The translations under genes were made by a program, and so were the position numbers. Source: Ophioderma brevispina (Eukaryota; Echinodermata; Ophiuroidea; Amphilepidida; Ophiodermatidae). Taken from it: 64,000 nt of DNA. Location: positions 1 to 64,000 of the forward strand of contig JAMKCH010079145.1 of NCBI GenBank assembly GCA_023653785.1, written 5' to 3'. The notes under the pieces were generated by a model that was not told the DNA's origin, did no database searches, and saw nothing but the letters and a program-made list of their open reading frames with translations. The number at the start of each line of letters is the position of its first letter. Position 1 is the stretch's first letter. Below are positions 1 through 12,087 of this stretch, piece after piece.

Positions 1-1443
1 TAAAAAATAACATAAGAAATGATGAAAATTGAAATTGTTTTTGTTATGCTGTCTGAAAATTTTGGGGCAAAATCATGTTTTTTTAGTATTTTTCTCAAAA
101 TACAGAAAGTTTTACATTAATATGATGCCACCATCGGGTTCATCGTCGAATTTGCTTTGTATAAATGTATACTTTTACATACAATAATCAAATATTTGCA
201 AAGTTACAAACCAAAATAGATACTCGGAAATTCAGGGTTGACACTGTCCTTAAGAAGATATACGGCAAAAACAATTCCTTTGAATTCCCGCCTTAACACC
301 CCCTTAAATATGAAGGATACGCACTCAGTGGCCGCGCATACTGTCGCGCGTGAATTTCTGCGCCGTGTGAAATCGCAATTCCTACACCACGTAAATGACG
401 CACCATGCGCCGATATTGAGAGTAGAACTTGTTCAAAATAAATGATCACATTATTCAACTTATTTTAGGAGAAGGACCGATGTTATTGCAAGCAAGATGC
501 CTACTATAAATCAGGTAATATTTTTACCAATTTCAAGTTAGCACGCGTCGTAAAACCGTAGTGCTATAGAAAAATGTGTTTATCGTAAATGCACTGTTCT
601 TGCAAACGAATGTGGAAGCTCATGTGTATTAGGCCCTAATTCATGAATTAGGCCTATGCCATGATGCTATCACTTTCATGATTTCGCTATGTTCGCCTTT
701 GATATGTTCCATCTCGAAATAATGGAGCCCTTTCTCGAAATATAGCGCTCTATAATAACTGCAGATAACAAAGCTGAACCCGAAATAACGATCCTCATAA
801 TGGAGTTATAACAAGGCTATCTCAAGACTCAAGTCCAGATTATATACTACGCATCCTTATCTGGAGATAAGGGACTTTATCCCGAGCCGAGATTTTTGTT
901 CAACCCTAGAATAAGGATCGTTATTTTGGTTTAGATTTGTTATCTCCCAGACAAGCTTTGTACCGTTACTTAGGGTTCAGCTAGCCTTTATTCTCCCTAG
1001 ATAAGGATCGTTATGTGTTCAGCTTTTGTCCAAAATTTCAAATGCAATTTTCAAAATGAATGTAATAAACCATGTCAATGCAAAGAAAAATTTTTTTTCT
1101 GGTGGGACAGAATAGACCATATACGGACCTTAGCTGACGGACTGTTAGATAATGTTCCTTATAAAGAGAAGATAAGTTTCACTCAAAAATGAGCAATATC
1201 TTTTCAACTGGTAGGACCTATTGACTAACGTTCTTTGGGATTAACTAATAAAACTAACTAACCAACGATCTTTAGGATTTTGTAGCCTTGTTTTAAGGGC
1301 ATAATGTCCTCAATTTAAAATCACAACAAATTCCAAAAAAATGCTATAGAATTACTGATCATCTTGTGATTTCTACCATCATAGTTTTGTAAAAAAAATC
1401 TGTAAAAAAATATGAACAAAAATTATTCACCCCAACTGAACAG
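1..1443. other. intron or upstream sequence with no supported gene
   Basis: No exon could be supported here. The stretch is AT-rich. The only structure seen is the ATAAGGATCGTTAT cluster at 720-1020, listed separately. If the exon starting at 1444 is internal, as its acceptor site suggests, at least the end of this stretch is intron. Confidence 0.5.
720..1020. repeat. short repeat cluster with direct and inverted ATAAGGATCGTTAT words
   Basis: The word ATAAGGATCGTTAT occurs near 911 and 1003, and its reverse complement (ATAACGATCCT) near 784. TTATCTGGAGATAAGG and TTATCTC variants lie between them. This looks like a degenerate minisatellite or a small foldback element. Its edges are not sharp. 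Confidence 0.5.
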
Positions 1444-1800
1444 ATCGAACCACGTTTGCAGGAGAGCGATGGTCTCTTTTCTTCGATCCCCGCTTCAATC
1501 ACGCCTCTGTCTTGCGAAGGACAGGTTTTACAGCCCTCGTTTCGGCGTAGTCGGAGTGTAACAGCCTTGGTCAGTTTGGAAAACGAACTTGATAATCCAG
1601 AAGAATCGAGGGCTGAATTTGACAATGTTCAAGGAGAGAAAAAAGAGAATGGTTGCGTGCTGGAACGACGTGCCAGCCTTCCAAACTTGATATGGCATCA
1701 ATTCAGGAGACCCACCATGGAAGTGCTAAGACCAAGCAACGATGGAGACAATCTTTCCATAACCAGTGCGGCAAAAAGCGAAGATAGAGTCAAAGAATTG
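1444..1800 (+). CDS. proposed internal exon 1 of an unrecognised coiled-coil gene
   Basis: This is an open stretch of 119 codons bounded by an acceptor (pyrimidine-containing tract then AACAG, 1439-1443) and a strong donor (TTG|GTAAGC at 1801). A second acceptor at 1461 keeps the same frame. Both intron phases are 0. There is no in-frame ATG at the left edge, so this is an internal exon. The product has basic Ser motifs, RRSRSVTALVSLENELDN and later RRASLPNLI, which resemble PKA/14-3-3 type sites, and ends in a charged helix, SEDRVKEL, that leads into the coiled coil of the next exon. No enzyme domain is visible and I cannot name the family. Codon structure and the phase match with 23514-23575 support it as coding. 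A chance open frame remains possible. Confidence 0.6.
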
Positions 1801-2424
1801 GTAAGCATTCAAATCTGATTTGGGTTAAACCCAACACGGGGGTAAACCACAGACATCAAATACTTTATTATATCTATGGTAAACACTTTTTTAACTTTCG
1901 TAGTTCTGTTACATTCAGGGAGGCCATACATGTAATACCTAAGAGATAACCTGAGAATTTGAGAAAAACAATCCCATTCATCAGAGCTCTTTTTTAACGG
2001 GTTAACGTTCCACACACATTGATTGCCCCGCACTACACGTTGACATACAATTAACATTATACGGTTTTCAAGAAATGCATATTTGCACAGATTTTACTTA
2101 TTTCATAGTGATATAACATCATGCTTAGCAAACCAAGTTTGTACTATTTATTTTTTCTCATCTTGGGACACCATTAAACCTATACTGCTGTAACAGTGGG
2201 TCAATGTTATTAGTCCGTTTTATCCAATTTCATCATTAACATTAGCGATTTTCAAAACGGTAATTACTGGGCACCATAATGAAAACATGCTGTAGGTGAC
2301 TAATACATCTTTACATTAGTGCAAAATTAGGCTTCCTTATTTTAGGGACACCCGAAATGGTGAAATATCTCCTTGCCTTTGTAAATAATCAAGCTGTGCC
2401 CACCACTACTTTTTTACAAAAATT
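1801..2424 (+). other. intron start, no other feature seen
   Basis: This is AT-rich sequence following the donor at 1801. No exon, repeat family member or RNA gene was recognised. Under the proposed model the intron runs to 23513, about 21.7 kb, and holds all the elements listed in between. Undetected short exons cannot be ruled out. Confidence 0.5.
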
Positions 2425-2560
2425 AGGGCGGACTTGGAAGGACGAATCCCCTCCCCAGCCCCGGTCCACTTTGGCATGAATGCTGCAGGCCACCGCCATC
2501 ACCGCCGGCCAACCTAAATTTTGTGGACCTGCCTAACTATGGTCATTCACTGACGTTTAA
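2425..2560. repeat. left half of a 306-bp-type satellite unit, interrupted at TTAA
   Basis: The words GGCGGACTTGGAAGGACGAA, GGTCCACTT, ATGAATGCTGCAG and CATTCACTGACG match the tandem units at 15757-17198. The unit stops at TTAA (2557-2560), where a transposon begins. The unit resumes at 11410 with GGTAGGG, so the two halves look like one unit split by the composite element. Confidence 0.75.
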
Positions 2561-2786
2561 AGGTCCATGGACATGGCTTTAAACATACCTTAGAATTACC
2601 ACCAAAAATGGTTTCATTCAGAGTATGTCTTGGTATCAATGTAAAATCTGCATTAAGCAGTATTTGAGAAACTAGATTTGATACAAATGGGTCATAATAT
2701 CAATGTGTTTTTAGACAGAGCTTTCAAGGACATTCCAAACTGGGAAAGTGATTAATGCGCGCTCGGCACGCGTGACCCGATCACCT

Positions 2787-4465
2787 AGCAAACGCAAAGC
2801 GCATGCGCGAACCGGGAAATTCAAGATCCCGAAGTGGATTTTTTGAATGGGGGACGTAAACAAAGCCAAAAAGTTCTACGGCTAAGGCCGAAATATCGCA
2901 AATTATTCTTGTTTGAAGCACTATCGAACAGAACTAAGGGTGAAAACAGTAACATACATGTTATAGCTGTGTGCAAAGTTAATTCACGGCGAAGTTGTGT
3001 GAAATAAAAAGAAAGAAATTGGTTTTTTATACCATGTAGTATCAGTTTGAAAATGTGTCCGAAAAAAGTTGCAAAATTTTCGTTTCAATTCGACAGAAAT
3101 CGTAAATCTCAAAGCCAATTTTGGAAATTCGGGCTTCAAAATTGTAGACTACAATGCTAATATTGTGCTTAAACGTAAACCTCGTGCAACAGCATCCTGC
3201 ATTTTTATAAAGGAAGTTTCTGGAATCAAAGTTGATGATGGACGATTCTGCCAGGCATCGTGAAGTGCACACGGCAGCTCTATGACGTGTGAAATGGAAC
3301 TGGTCTGTGTCCCATGCCGGCCATCTCGCTGCTATTTACTGCTGATGATGGAATTGATAACTGACTTCGAGGTGCCATTCTTGTACATATCAAAAAAGGG
3401 GGAAATCATCAAAAAGCCCAGTTGTGGCTACCCGGGTTGTGCTAGAATGTCAAATTAGGCCAATAACTACTTAGCCTCAACTAACGTTCAAGAGTAATAA
3501 AAACTTTTTAAGTTTAAAGCCTGTATGTTCTATGTCTGTCGATTGGACTTCCTTGCCTAAGGGCTACAGTAAGCATGGTGATACACCCAATACATAGTTG
3601 TACAACACGACTAGTCCAGCCATGGCCAGGATCCAATCTTTGAAGTCTGTTTGCATTACCTATGGTAACTGGACCGCTTTATCACTGTCCTGGCGTGGCG
3701 GGATTGCCCCACAGGGATAGCGTGAAGTAAAAGTAGGTTTAATAGTATCGTGTATACTAAGCTACCATTTAGGGCTGAATGTACGTAGACTAATTAGTGT
3801 AAACACGCGGACGCCCGAAAGCGCTAGGGAATTTCGGCAGTCCTCACAGAATAAACTGCATGCGCATGTTTTATTTTATTGAGGTTTGGCCAAATTCACA
3901 GAGCCTCAACAGACATGGTTTTATCTGTTGTGGCTGCCAATTTCACTATAGCGTTTGCGCTTTTCGCGTTTTACACTGAGCAGTCGAGGCGATGCTCTAG
4001 TATCAGCGCAACTCAGGCCTCACACCCAGGCTAATGTACTATCCTAGGCCATGAGGCTGGTGCATGATGTTACTATAGTGCATTAGCTTCCATGAAGGTC
4101 AGTGACCAACAAAATCAGGCATTTCTTTTAACGTATCACTCTTAGTCAAGCTCGTAATTTAAAGCTTCGCCCACTGTATATCACACTCACGTTCTGACTC
4201 GAGGAAGATCATAAACAATATGGCAGCATCGGTGCATACTATCGCTTAATGCATCCGGGGTTAATGTCCAAGCCTAGGCTGGGTCAAAATGCCTAGTCAT
4301 AATAGGTTGCTAGTAAACGTTCATCAATCATAAAAAAGTTCGCTATCATCAATTAAAAAGGGGTTTTCGCTAGTCATAAGTAAGGGGTTCCTAGTCTTGA
4401 AAAAAAGGGGTTCGCTAGTCCAAAATTGAAACGGGTTGACTAATCATAACTTTTTAAATTTAACC
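2787..4465 (+). repeat. left arm of giant inverted repeat
   Basis: This arm matches the reverse complement of 7826-10192. It opens with AGCAAACGCAAAGCGCATGC, mirrored at 10192 reading down as AGCAAACGCATAGCGCATGA. Similarity can be followed through CTCGTGCAAC (3181), TGCATGATGTTACTATAGTG (4061) and the inner edge near 4448, where GGGTTGACTAATCATAACTTT mirrors the right arm at about 7840-7860. Identity is clearly below 100%, with small indels, so the arms are old. Confidence 0.85.
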
Positions 4466-7400
4466 ATAAATCCTTGTTTTTTCTGTTATATTTCGCACAA
4501 GTCAAGTAATACCCCTTTTCGTGTTGTGGATGGACAGGCAGAATTGTGTTTCCAGCACTGCTCTGGCCTTTAAATTATAACAGGGATCCTCGATTTTGGA
4601 CTTAGCAAAACCCCTTCTTTTATGATGAATACACAATTTGAGCATTAACATTCACATTATAGCTTAATAACAATTACCTGTATACAACTGTGCAAAACTG
4701 TGAAATTGCCCGCCTTCTAAAAGTGTTTGTTATTGCCGTTGTGTGAGGAATTTTGTAATTTGCTGATGGAATGTGCCGTGTCACTTAAAGGACAATCCCT
4801 GCTACTGTGTTGATAATATGCTGAAAACCATGCTGCTTTTCATTCAAAATGCAGCAACAAGAAAATATAAGGATTTTTTAATGAAAAAGGGTTTAAATTT
4901 TGATCGAAGTTTCACTTGTTCCTGTGCCCCCACAGAAATTAATTGGGCAAACCGTCAACATGTGGGAAAAGTTCAGTTTTGTAAAGTCTACCCCTCCAGA
5001 ATTCTAGCTGTGGGCCTTGTTGAAAATGACAAATACACGAACCTCTGGATTCCAAACTTCCTTTTCAGTTGTGACCTCGTCACTGGTTATGTGGTTCATG
5101 GATAACACAAAAAGTGAATACTTTTCATATACTAGTTTGGGCCTAACGTTTGCAGTCCTTGCTGTTTCTCCGGGATAGAAATTGACCAGATTGTAGGTTT
5201 ATCTGAACAAGGTAATGCCTACTTAGTGAAGTTTTTTGTAGGGGCGTTTTTTGTCACAATTTCTGTTCAATGCATTTTAAATGACTTTTATTGTGGGTTG
5301 GGCATGCCACACAGACTCGGGCCCCATAAAGCTAAAAAGTCCACATTGATTTAAATCCAGAGTAGTACATTTGTTTAAAGTGCCAAAGTTTGTTGTTTGG
5401 TGCACTTTAGTGCTTTAATAATTTTAGAAACTCGGCATATTTGTGCTCAGGAAATTTCCGACCTTCCTACTGATTGCTGTGCTGTGGTTTCAGGCACAAC
5501 CAACTGAAATTACCAAATAGCATGCACTATTTTGCATTATACACTGTTTTTGTAAGTTGATTGTCTGTGAATATATCTCGGCTGTTTAGAAGCATTTCTT
5601 TTTTCAGTTTTTTTGGGTTTCCATTTAAACTCTATTAAAGCTATATAACGCCATGCTGTTTTTGCACTGTTCGGGTAATTACTTACATCTTTAGAATAGG
5701 GCCTTATTTACTTACGCACGAACAAAATTTCAGAATGCCAATTTTGATCTATCACGGCACGGCCGCAGCCGAGATGCGGTTCCCATGTAGCGCCAAATGT
5801 CCCCCTGTTTGTCATTAAGTGGGGATATAAGATGGATCCTGCTGGATGTCTCGATTTAGATCAGTCTAGCTAATTAGTGAGTTAAATTTTGATGCTTTGC
5901 TTGTTTTTGAAATTTATTTTGGTTGTTAGAGTTGATATAGGAAAAAGACAAAGATCACCACACTGAATGGTTCCACATCCCATCTTTTAAACCACCGAAC
6001 TGTTTTTATTTCTCTGCAAAGGATCAATGAAAGAACTCATTGTTAAGATTCACAGCCATGGCTTAATTTCAAAATCTCTGCACTCTCAATTATCTTATCC
6101 TTGTTCTTCCTCAATTTTTAATGTGGACTTTGTATGTGCATCTGTGCTAAGTAGATCAACAAATCACAGTCTTCAGTTCTTCTTAATTTTGTGCCACACC
6201 TATGTTCATCACGCCAAGACATATTTTTTTGATGTAACGCTTAAAACCTGAGGGTGTAACGACCCAATAACGACATGAGTTTTTCCGGAGCTGCTTAAGG
6301 CCCTGACTGGGTCCAGGGAAGAGCCCCAGTGTTGGGCCATGGGGAATGCCATGCTGTTTTTCTTTTTCATTTTTTTTTGTGCAATTTGATCCTTTTTCAA
6401 TGTCCACTCTTTTCCTCCATTTTTAGACCCCCCTGGGCTAAAAAAAAAAACAATCTAATTAGACACATTTTGCGCCTTAATGATACTACTTCAACCTTTC
6501 ATAGTCGTAGTTTTCAGCATCATTAAGCACAATCTACAATCACAGACAAAATTGTTGGCAAACTTTACATGCCCGGTACCAGCTGGGTTCGGAGGGAGTG
6601 CAATCAATAACAAAAATGGGCAAGGCACAATTTATTCTTAGAATATTTCTTAGAATATTTTCAGGATTAGCCTGTACAAGTAGGCCTATCCACCACTGTG
6701 TAAAAAAGTAATAGTGCATATTACCAAACAAACTATTTGTAAAAAGGTAAAGGGCGGTGATCCACAACCTTCGTCCCCGCCCACACACTTAACTTAAAAA
6801 AAAAGTTGAAATTTTTTATAATCCACATCTTAACTGTTAGTCTTATTAACCATGTGAAGGCCTCCTTCGTGTCAAATTCAGTCGTATCTGTAAAAATTAG
6901 CAATTTTGTTTTTCTGTCTGTAACCGAACAGCAATTACAAGCACAGGCCTATGGACCATGGAAAACAAGGACTTGCTCATAACAAAACTGTCAAGATCAC
7001 AATCACCTAAATAAGCTTTTCTCAACATTCTAATAAAACATGAATAGAACAGAAGTGCTGAATCATGAAATGCACCCTTACATCATGGGCTGCTGTACAG
7101 CTGGCTGATGCCATGCTACTATCTTGTGGTTATTCTTTATATTCAGTCAAGAAAAACTGCAAATTTTTCTCCTTTCCCCCACATAGTTTTCATGATGTAA
7201 CAGACATATCCAACTTAATAGAGTATTGTGTGTATTATTAAAACATGTAAAAGTGCATGGTGTGTTATCAGGCTGAATTCATTTAAGATTAAATCTTTGA
7301 AAATTACATGCCTATTGGCACAGTGTGAAATTTACTGCACAGGCTGATGTACATATGGCTACTCACATTCTTTCAGACTTTAGGCTTTTGACATTCCAGC

Positions 7401-7825
7401 TCAAATTTTTTATTTCAACATCCAATTCCATTCTAGAAAAAAACTAAAAGTGATATTCTGCAGAATCACAAATTTTTAATTTTCATGAACATGCACATTG
7501 CATGCAGGATACAAAAAGTTAAATCATGCACAGAGAGAAAGTGACATGCACAGAAAGAGACTGCCACCTGTGCACCTGTGGTAATTTGAAGCCTGTGTGT
7601 TGCTATGCCAGGATTTTATGGCTTAAAATGTGTTGTGCTGTTTTGTCATGCACCTTTGTATCTAGGCTTACATGCCAGAGCTACTAGCATATACTGATGC
7701 ATCATCTAAGGGGGTGGGGTCCTTGCTCAGTCAAAGGCTTGCCAGTCCTACGGTTAGTCATTATCAGAAAAAAGGTTTGCTAGTCATATAAACAAAAAAA
7801 TCACTAGTCATAAGGGGTTAGGGTT
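4466..7825. other. core between the inverted arms, no transposase found
   Basis: About 3.4 kb of AT-rich DNA. An open stretch of 110 codons at 4773-5105 shows no recognisable domain. Nothing resembles a DDE transposase, reverse transcriptase or helicase. A TTAA-type MITE (family B) lies at 6751-7077. The remainder holds no feature I can support. Confidence 0.55.
6751..7077. mobile_element. TTAA-type MITE, family B copy 2
   Basis: This is homologous to the better preserved copy at 28858-29199. Both share GGTGATCCACAACC near the left end, a middle part with GCCTATGG, and AATCATGAAATGCACC at the right end. The terminal inverted repeats correspond to AGGTGCATTTCGTGATC. The flanking target sites have decayed (GTAA and TTAC). 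Confidence 0.7.
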
Positions 7826-8095
7826 TAGAATTTAAATTTAAAGTTATGACTAGCGAACCCTTTTCATTTTATGCTAGTGAAACCCCTTTTTAATTTAGGC
7901 CCTATGACTTGAACTAGTGATTTTTTTGTTTAATGAACTCTATGACTAGCGACCTTAGACTAGCTAGGCTATGTTTTAACCCTATATGTGTGTTCGGGAG
8001 GTGCTTTGTTTAGGCAGTAGGCACCAATGTACTAATAACCATCATTGCCAATCCTGAGCTTTGAACTGAAACTACTACTGCTGAACACACATTAA

Positions 8096-8444
8096 AGACA
8101 CCATCAGTGGTCCACCTGAAAGGTGCAAATCTTTCGAAATTTTGCAGATGGCTTAAAAGAGAAGGATAAGGATGGTCAGACTCTTTTCAAACGAAAAATT
8201 GACAGAAAAGGAAGAAACCGTAGTGTTCAAAGATCGGCATCTCCAGTCATTACGTGTTTTAGTAAGTGTCTTCCGTCGGGACAGTAATGATAAAATATTT
8301 GATTTTGTCTTTATATGTTGCATTTGGTTCTAATCCCCACTTGCCAGGGTATGTTAGGATACCTATACTTGTTACAAAAAGGCAAAAACTGATTTTATGA
8401 TTTTTTTTTTATTTTTGGATTTAGCAAATACTGATAGTAGTGCT
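8096..8444. mobile_element. TTAA-type MITE, family A copy 1
   Basis: It is flanked by TTAA at 8092-8095 and 8445-8448. The left end is AGACACCATCAGTGG and the right end TACTGATAGTAGTGCT. The interior matches the copy at 62486-62814 (GAAACCGTAGTGTTCAAAGAT, GTAAGTGT, GGGACAGTAATGA). An exon-like open stretch at 8148-8269 is part of this repeat. Confidence 0.85.
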
Positions 8445-8740
8445 TTAAGCAAGACGACAATACATAACCTGCTTGATTTTGTTGAGGTCATGAATCATGG
8501 AAGCAAAATGCACTATAGCAACTTGTAGCATCATGCATCAGCACAGCTAGTCATTAGCCCTGGATGAGCCTAGTTTCTGTGCACTGCTGCAAGCGATGCT
8601 AGACATAAACCTATATCAGCTCAACCCTAAATATTAGCCTAGTATGCATGATGCTACTAACCTACTAGTTATAGTAGTCATCACAAGCCTATTTTCTATT
8701 ATAAGTAGCCCTGGATGTGGTGTGGGGGATGGTTTGTGAC

Positions 8741-8930
8741 CATGCCCGTATCCAGGATTTTTCTGGGGGGGTGCGGATTTGTCCCAAAATGACCTTTTTC
8801 CGCAAATTGTGGACCTCGCTTCGCTCGCGACACATCATTTTTGTGGACCCTTTTTGATTTTGAAGATTTTGGGTATGTACATCGCACCCCCCCGCACGTC
8901 CCCCCCCCCCCCCCCCTGTCTACGACCCTG
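8741..8930. mobile_element. hAT-like MITE with 8-bp target duplication
   Basis: The 190-bp element begins CATGCCCGTATCCAGG and ends TCTACGACCCTG, with a long C run inside. It is flanked by a perfect direct repeat TTTGTGAC (8733-8740 and 8931-8938). An 8-bp duplication and CA(G)..(C)TG termini are typical of the hAT superfamily. It sits inside the right arm of the giant inverted repeat. Confidence 0.8.
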
Positions 8931-9069
8931 TTTGTGACCCACTGACACAAATGACCCCGATGCTAAGAATTTAGCATTACTTATTTATGCACTTCATTAC
9001 GTAGAAATTTAATCAGGATCATGTGGTCACCAAATTACCGACACCCGTGTTGTTGCTTTTTATTTACCC

Positions 9070-9345
9070 AGGTTTACTTTGGCCACCCAATGAATCACTG
9101 GAAAAAATTCCCATATATGCACTAGGGGGTGGAGGACCCCCAAATTCCACAAAATCCACTCATTGCTCATTGTTTCAATAATAAGGCCATAATTTAAAGA
9201 TATTTTGACCATAAAGTCCACATTTGGTGATCAGAGTCTCAAAAAGTCAAAAAAAATGACATTTTAGGGGTTAGGTCCACTTTTTAACCAAAAAGGTTCC
9301 ATTTTTTCGAGGTTCCGCACCCCCCCAAATAAAAATCCTGCAGTA
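9070..9345 (-). mobile_element. G-rich hAT-related repeat, inverted orientation
   Basis: Read on the minus strand it begins CTGCAGGATTTTTATTTGGG and TGCGGAACC, like the start of the element at 8741 and the one at 53978. Similar AAAAAGTC/CCACTTTTT runs occur at 48475-48775. Target duplications were not resolved, so the edges are approximate. Confidence 0.5.
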
Positions 9346-10991
9346 TGTCAGAATATGTTGTAATGGTGTATTACTATGGTTACTATAGCACATGATGTTC
9401 CAAATTATTGAATGAATCTACCAAGGCTTTAACTTAGAATTTTTTCACTAAGGCTAAGTGGCATGCATGCTTTAACCCAGCAGCTTAGTCATGAGCTGCC
9501 TTGCCTACACAATCATTCTGCATGTCTCAAGAACTTTTGATCTGTCCAAGAAATGCCCTCGAAATCCATGAATCAGTCACCAATTTCGTCATCAGCATAG
9601 ATAGGCAGGAGTAAGAGGCCGGAGGCTTCGTCGTTGGTAGTAAACTGCTCACCGTGATGACAAGCAGTTCCATATCCACAACGCGCACGTATAGCACCGT
9701 AGCGTGTGCATTTTACAATGCCTGGCGGAAACGGCCATCATCAAATTTTGATCCAGAACTTCTTCTCTTTAAAACATGCAGGCTACTGTTGCACGAGGAT
9801 TACGTTTAAGGACAAATACATTTGCAGTCTATTATTTTAAAGCCCAAATTTTTCAAAAATGGGCTTTGAGATTGCGATTTTCGGTTGACAATTGAAGCGG
9901 AAACTTTTGCCAACATTTTTTTCGAACACAAGTTTTTAAAGAACTACAATGGTATAAAAACATTCTTCTCTTTTTATTTACTACAATTTCGCGTGTAACT
10001 AAATATGCACACAGCTATACATGTACTGTTTCTATTTTCACCTTCACCTCAGTTCGATCTTAGCTTCAAACATTAATAATTTGTGTATTTTCGGCTAGCC
10101 CGTAGAGCTTTCATTGCTTTGTGTTTACGTCTCAACAGCCCACTCCGGGATCCTAAATTCTTCCCGGTTCGCTCATGCGCTATGCGTTTGCTCCAACCGT
10201 TAATCGTGAACCCCATAAGTGACGTCCGAGTAACAAATACGCGATTCGCGTCATGATCGTCATCGTGAAACGGACGTGCGTCGTGGCCCAGTTTTCTCAG
10301 GGCTCTGACAGTGCCGTTTTTGCTAGTTCCGATTACTGTTTCTTTTCCCATTCAAATATACACGTAAATATCGGAGCCAGCCTCATGACACAGCGCATTA
10401 ATCGGCAGATGCGGATCACTCTGCAGCAAGAAAAGGAGGTGCTGGCAAAATTCCCAAGCACCTCCTTCTCACCAGCACCGCCTTTTTAGAGAAACGTGAT
10501 TCACGCATTAATGAAATGTCATGAGTATCAAAATCCAATCAGATTCAGAAGTGTTCATACCTAACATGCAAGCATGCCAATAAGAAAATAGGCTACGCCT
10601 CAACGATGAAATTCAGAGACAAGAAAACAGAACGACCTTATTTTAAAATGGCTGACGACTCTTTGAACGCCGTTATGGGAAAGGTGCTTAGTCATTTCCA
10701 TTTATTGATCGTCCTTGGTTTCCTTTGACATACGTACACAGTTGACTTCTCGTGGATATGCGTCGTACTTGTTGTATCATATGGCATAATTTCTTGATTT
10801 GGTGCCTTAAAAAATTTACGATAATAATGCGCTGTATTGTCGGACGCGCAGTGCACCAGCGGCCGACCCGTAATACCGACATAGGAGAATCAGAACGAAT
10901 TAGCTTTAAGTTTCAGACAAAGAAACCGACAAGGATAGACCAGAGTGTGCGGTAGGCCCACGCCCGGGAGCCCACGTGTGCATGAGCTTTT

Positions 10992-11166
10992 CAGGAGCGG
11001 ATGCCAGGATTTGAAAAACGTCAAATTCCCGGGGGCTTGATTGAAAGGCTTTTAAACTTCTCCAAAATGGCCGATTTTTCTCAAAATGCGCCTGATTTTG
11101 CAGAATTACCCGGAGGCGCGCGCCCCCCCTGGGGCCCCCCTCCGCCCCTCCCAAGATCCGCACCTG
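10992..11166. mobile_element. hAT-like MITE nested in the family F right half
   Basis: The ends are CAGGAGCGGATGCCAGG and GATCCGCACCTG. The uninterrupted family F copy at 12690 reads GAGCATTGTTTACAACTTTG where this copy reads GAGCTTTT, element, CTTTGTTTAC. The compact copy therefore acts as the empty site. The target duplication appears imperfect (CTTT retained). Confidence 0.7.
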
Positions 11167-11409
11167 CTTTGTTTACAACTTGTTACTCTGACGTCATTAA
11201 ACGGGGTCAAAAGCCAACTCCAGACATCTTGATAGGCGTTCGCGAAAACAGGAGAAGCCCTTGGTCATGTTTCGGTATAATGTATCCTTGAAATTAACAC
11301 TTTCCCGAGTTACACTTTTAAAAAAATATGTGTTGCGATATGCATCAGGATAATGTGAGGTACGAAAATGTAGAATAAGAAAAGTCTAATCAGCCGTGTC
11401 CATGGACCT

Positions 11410-11830
11410 TATGGTAGGGACTTCATTTCGACTAATTTCATATGGGAATAATGTGCTTGAAAGAGCATGGTAACGATAAAATTCCCATTTTGAAAAAATA
11501 AATGCCTACTTAAAGCCACTCTTAGAGGTTTGATTAAACCAGAAAATCTAAAAGTCATCAAAATAATGAATTTTGGATGTCTGTAAAAAGTTATAGGACC
11601 AAATGGAGCGGATTTGGAAGGATGAATCCCCCCTCCCTCTCCGCGTCCACTTGCAAGTGACATGCTGCAGGGGCCACCGCAAACAGTTAAGTTTTGACCT
11701 GCCTAACTATTCATTCACTGACGTTAAGGTAGGCGACTCATTTTTTCCTAACTTTTCTCATATGGTGAATAATGTTGCTGAAAGAGGCATGTAAAAAGAA
11801 TATAACTTTCAACTGACCTCTACACATGGA
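11410..11830. repeat. satellite units (306-bp type), right of the composite element
   Basis: It continues the unit cut at 2560: GGTAGGGACTTCATTTC, CCCATTTTGAAAAAATAAAT, TTTTGGATGTCTGTAAAAAG, GATTTGGAAGGATGAATCC, CACTGACGTTAAGGTAGG. The array therefore extended at least 1.4 units here before decaying towards 11830. Confidence 0.75.
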
Positions 11831-12087
11831 TTGATAGCGGGTGTGAGTCGCCGATTGAAACAAAAGGAAGTTGGTTTTTGACATTATACAATAGGCGGGA
11901 AACATTGCATATACCTTGTCAAACAATGAGAACAATCTGTGTAGCCCTGAGCTAAGCACAAATTTGTACCACATCTTTCCAAGTACAACAGTTTGAGTGA
12001 TTAAATAATATGTAGACAACCTGACAGGAACCCTGGAACCTGAAACACGATCTTAAGTGCCGCAAGTGGTGCTTAAGAGAGGGGGGC

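Larger units (their letters stand above)
7826..10192 (-). repeat. right arm of giant inverted repeat, with three insertions
   Basis: This is the inverted counterpart of 2787-4465. It is longer because it carries a family A MITE (8096-8444), a hAT-like MITE (8741-8930) and a G-rich hAT-related element (about 9070-9345). After removing these, both arms are about 1.6 kb. Outermost match: AGCAAACGC read on the minus strand from 10192. Confidence 0.85.
2561..11409. mobile_element. 8.8-kb composite element, family F ends (AGGTCCATGGACA)
   Basis: The left end AGGTCCATGGACATGG follows TTAA, and the right end GTGTCCATGGACCT is followed by TTAT. The flanking sequences together rebuild one satellite unit; an intact unit at 11726-11745 has CACTGACGTTAAGGTAGG at the same place. 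That supports one insertion rather than two neighbouring ones. The outer parts (2561-2786 and about 10200-11409) match the compact 808-bp family F copy at 12130-12937. The centre is a giant inverted repeat that the compact copy lacks. No transposase reading frame is visible, so the element is non-autonomous or decayed. Confidence 0.7.

Noticed and set aside
4773..5105. 110-codon open frame in the core of the giant inverted repeat
   Set aside because: Considered as a transposase remnant, but no DDE, zinc-finger or other motif is visible and no ATG opens it.
8148..8269. Exon-like open stretch with TTTTGCAG before and GTAAGT after
   Set aside because: It lies inside family A MITE copy 1, and the same sequence with indels occurs at 62530-62660. 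Splice-like words are part of the repeat.
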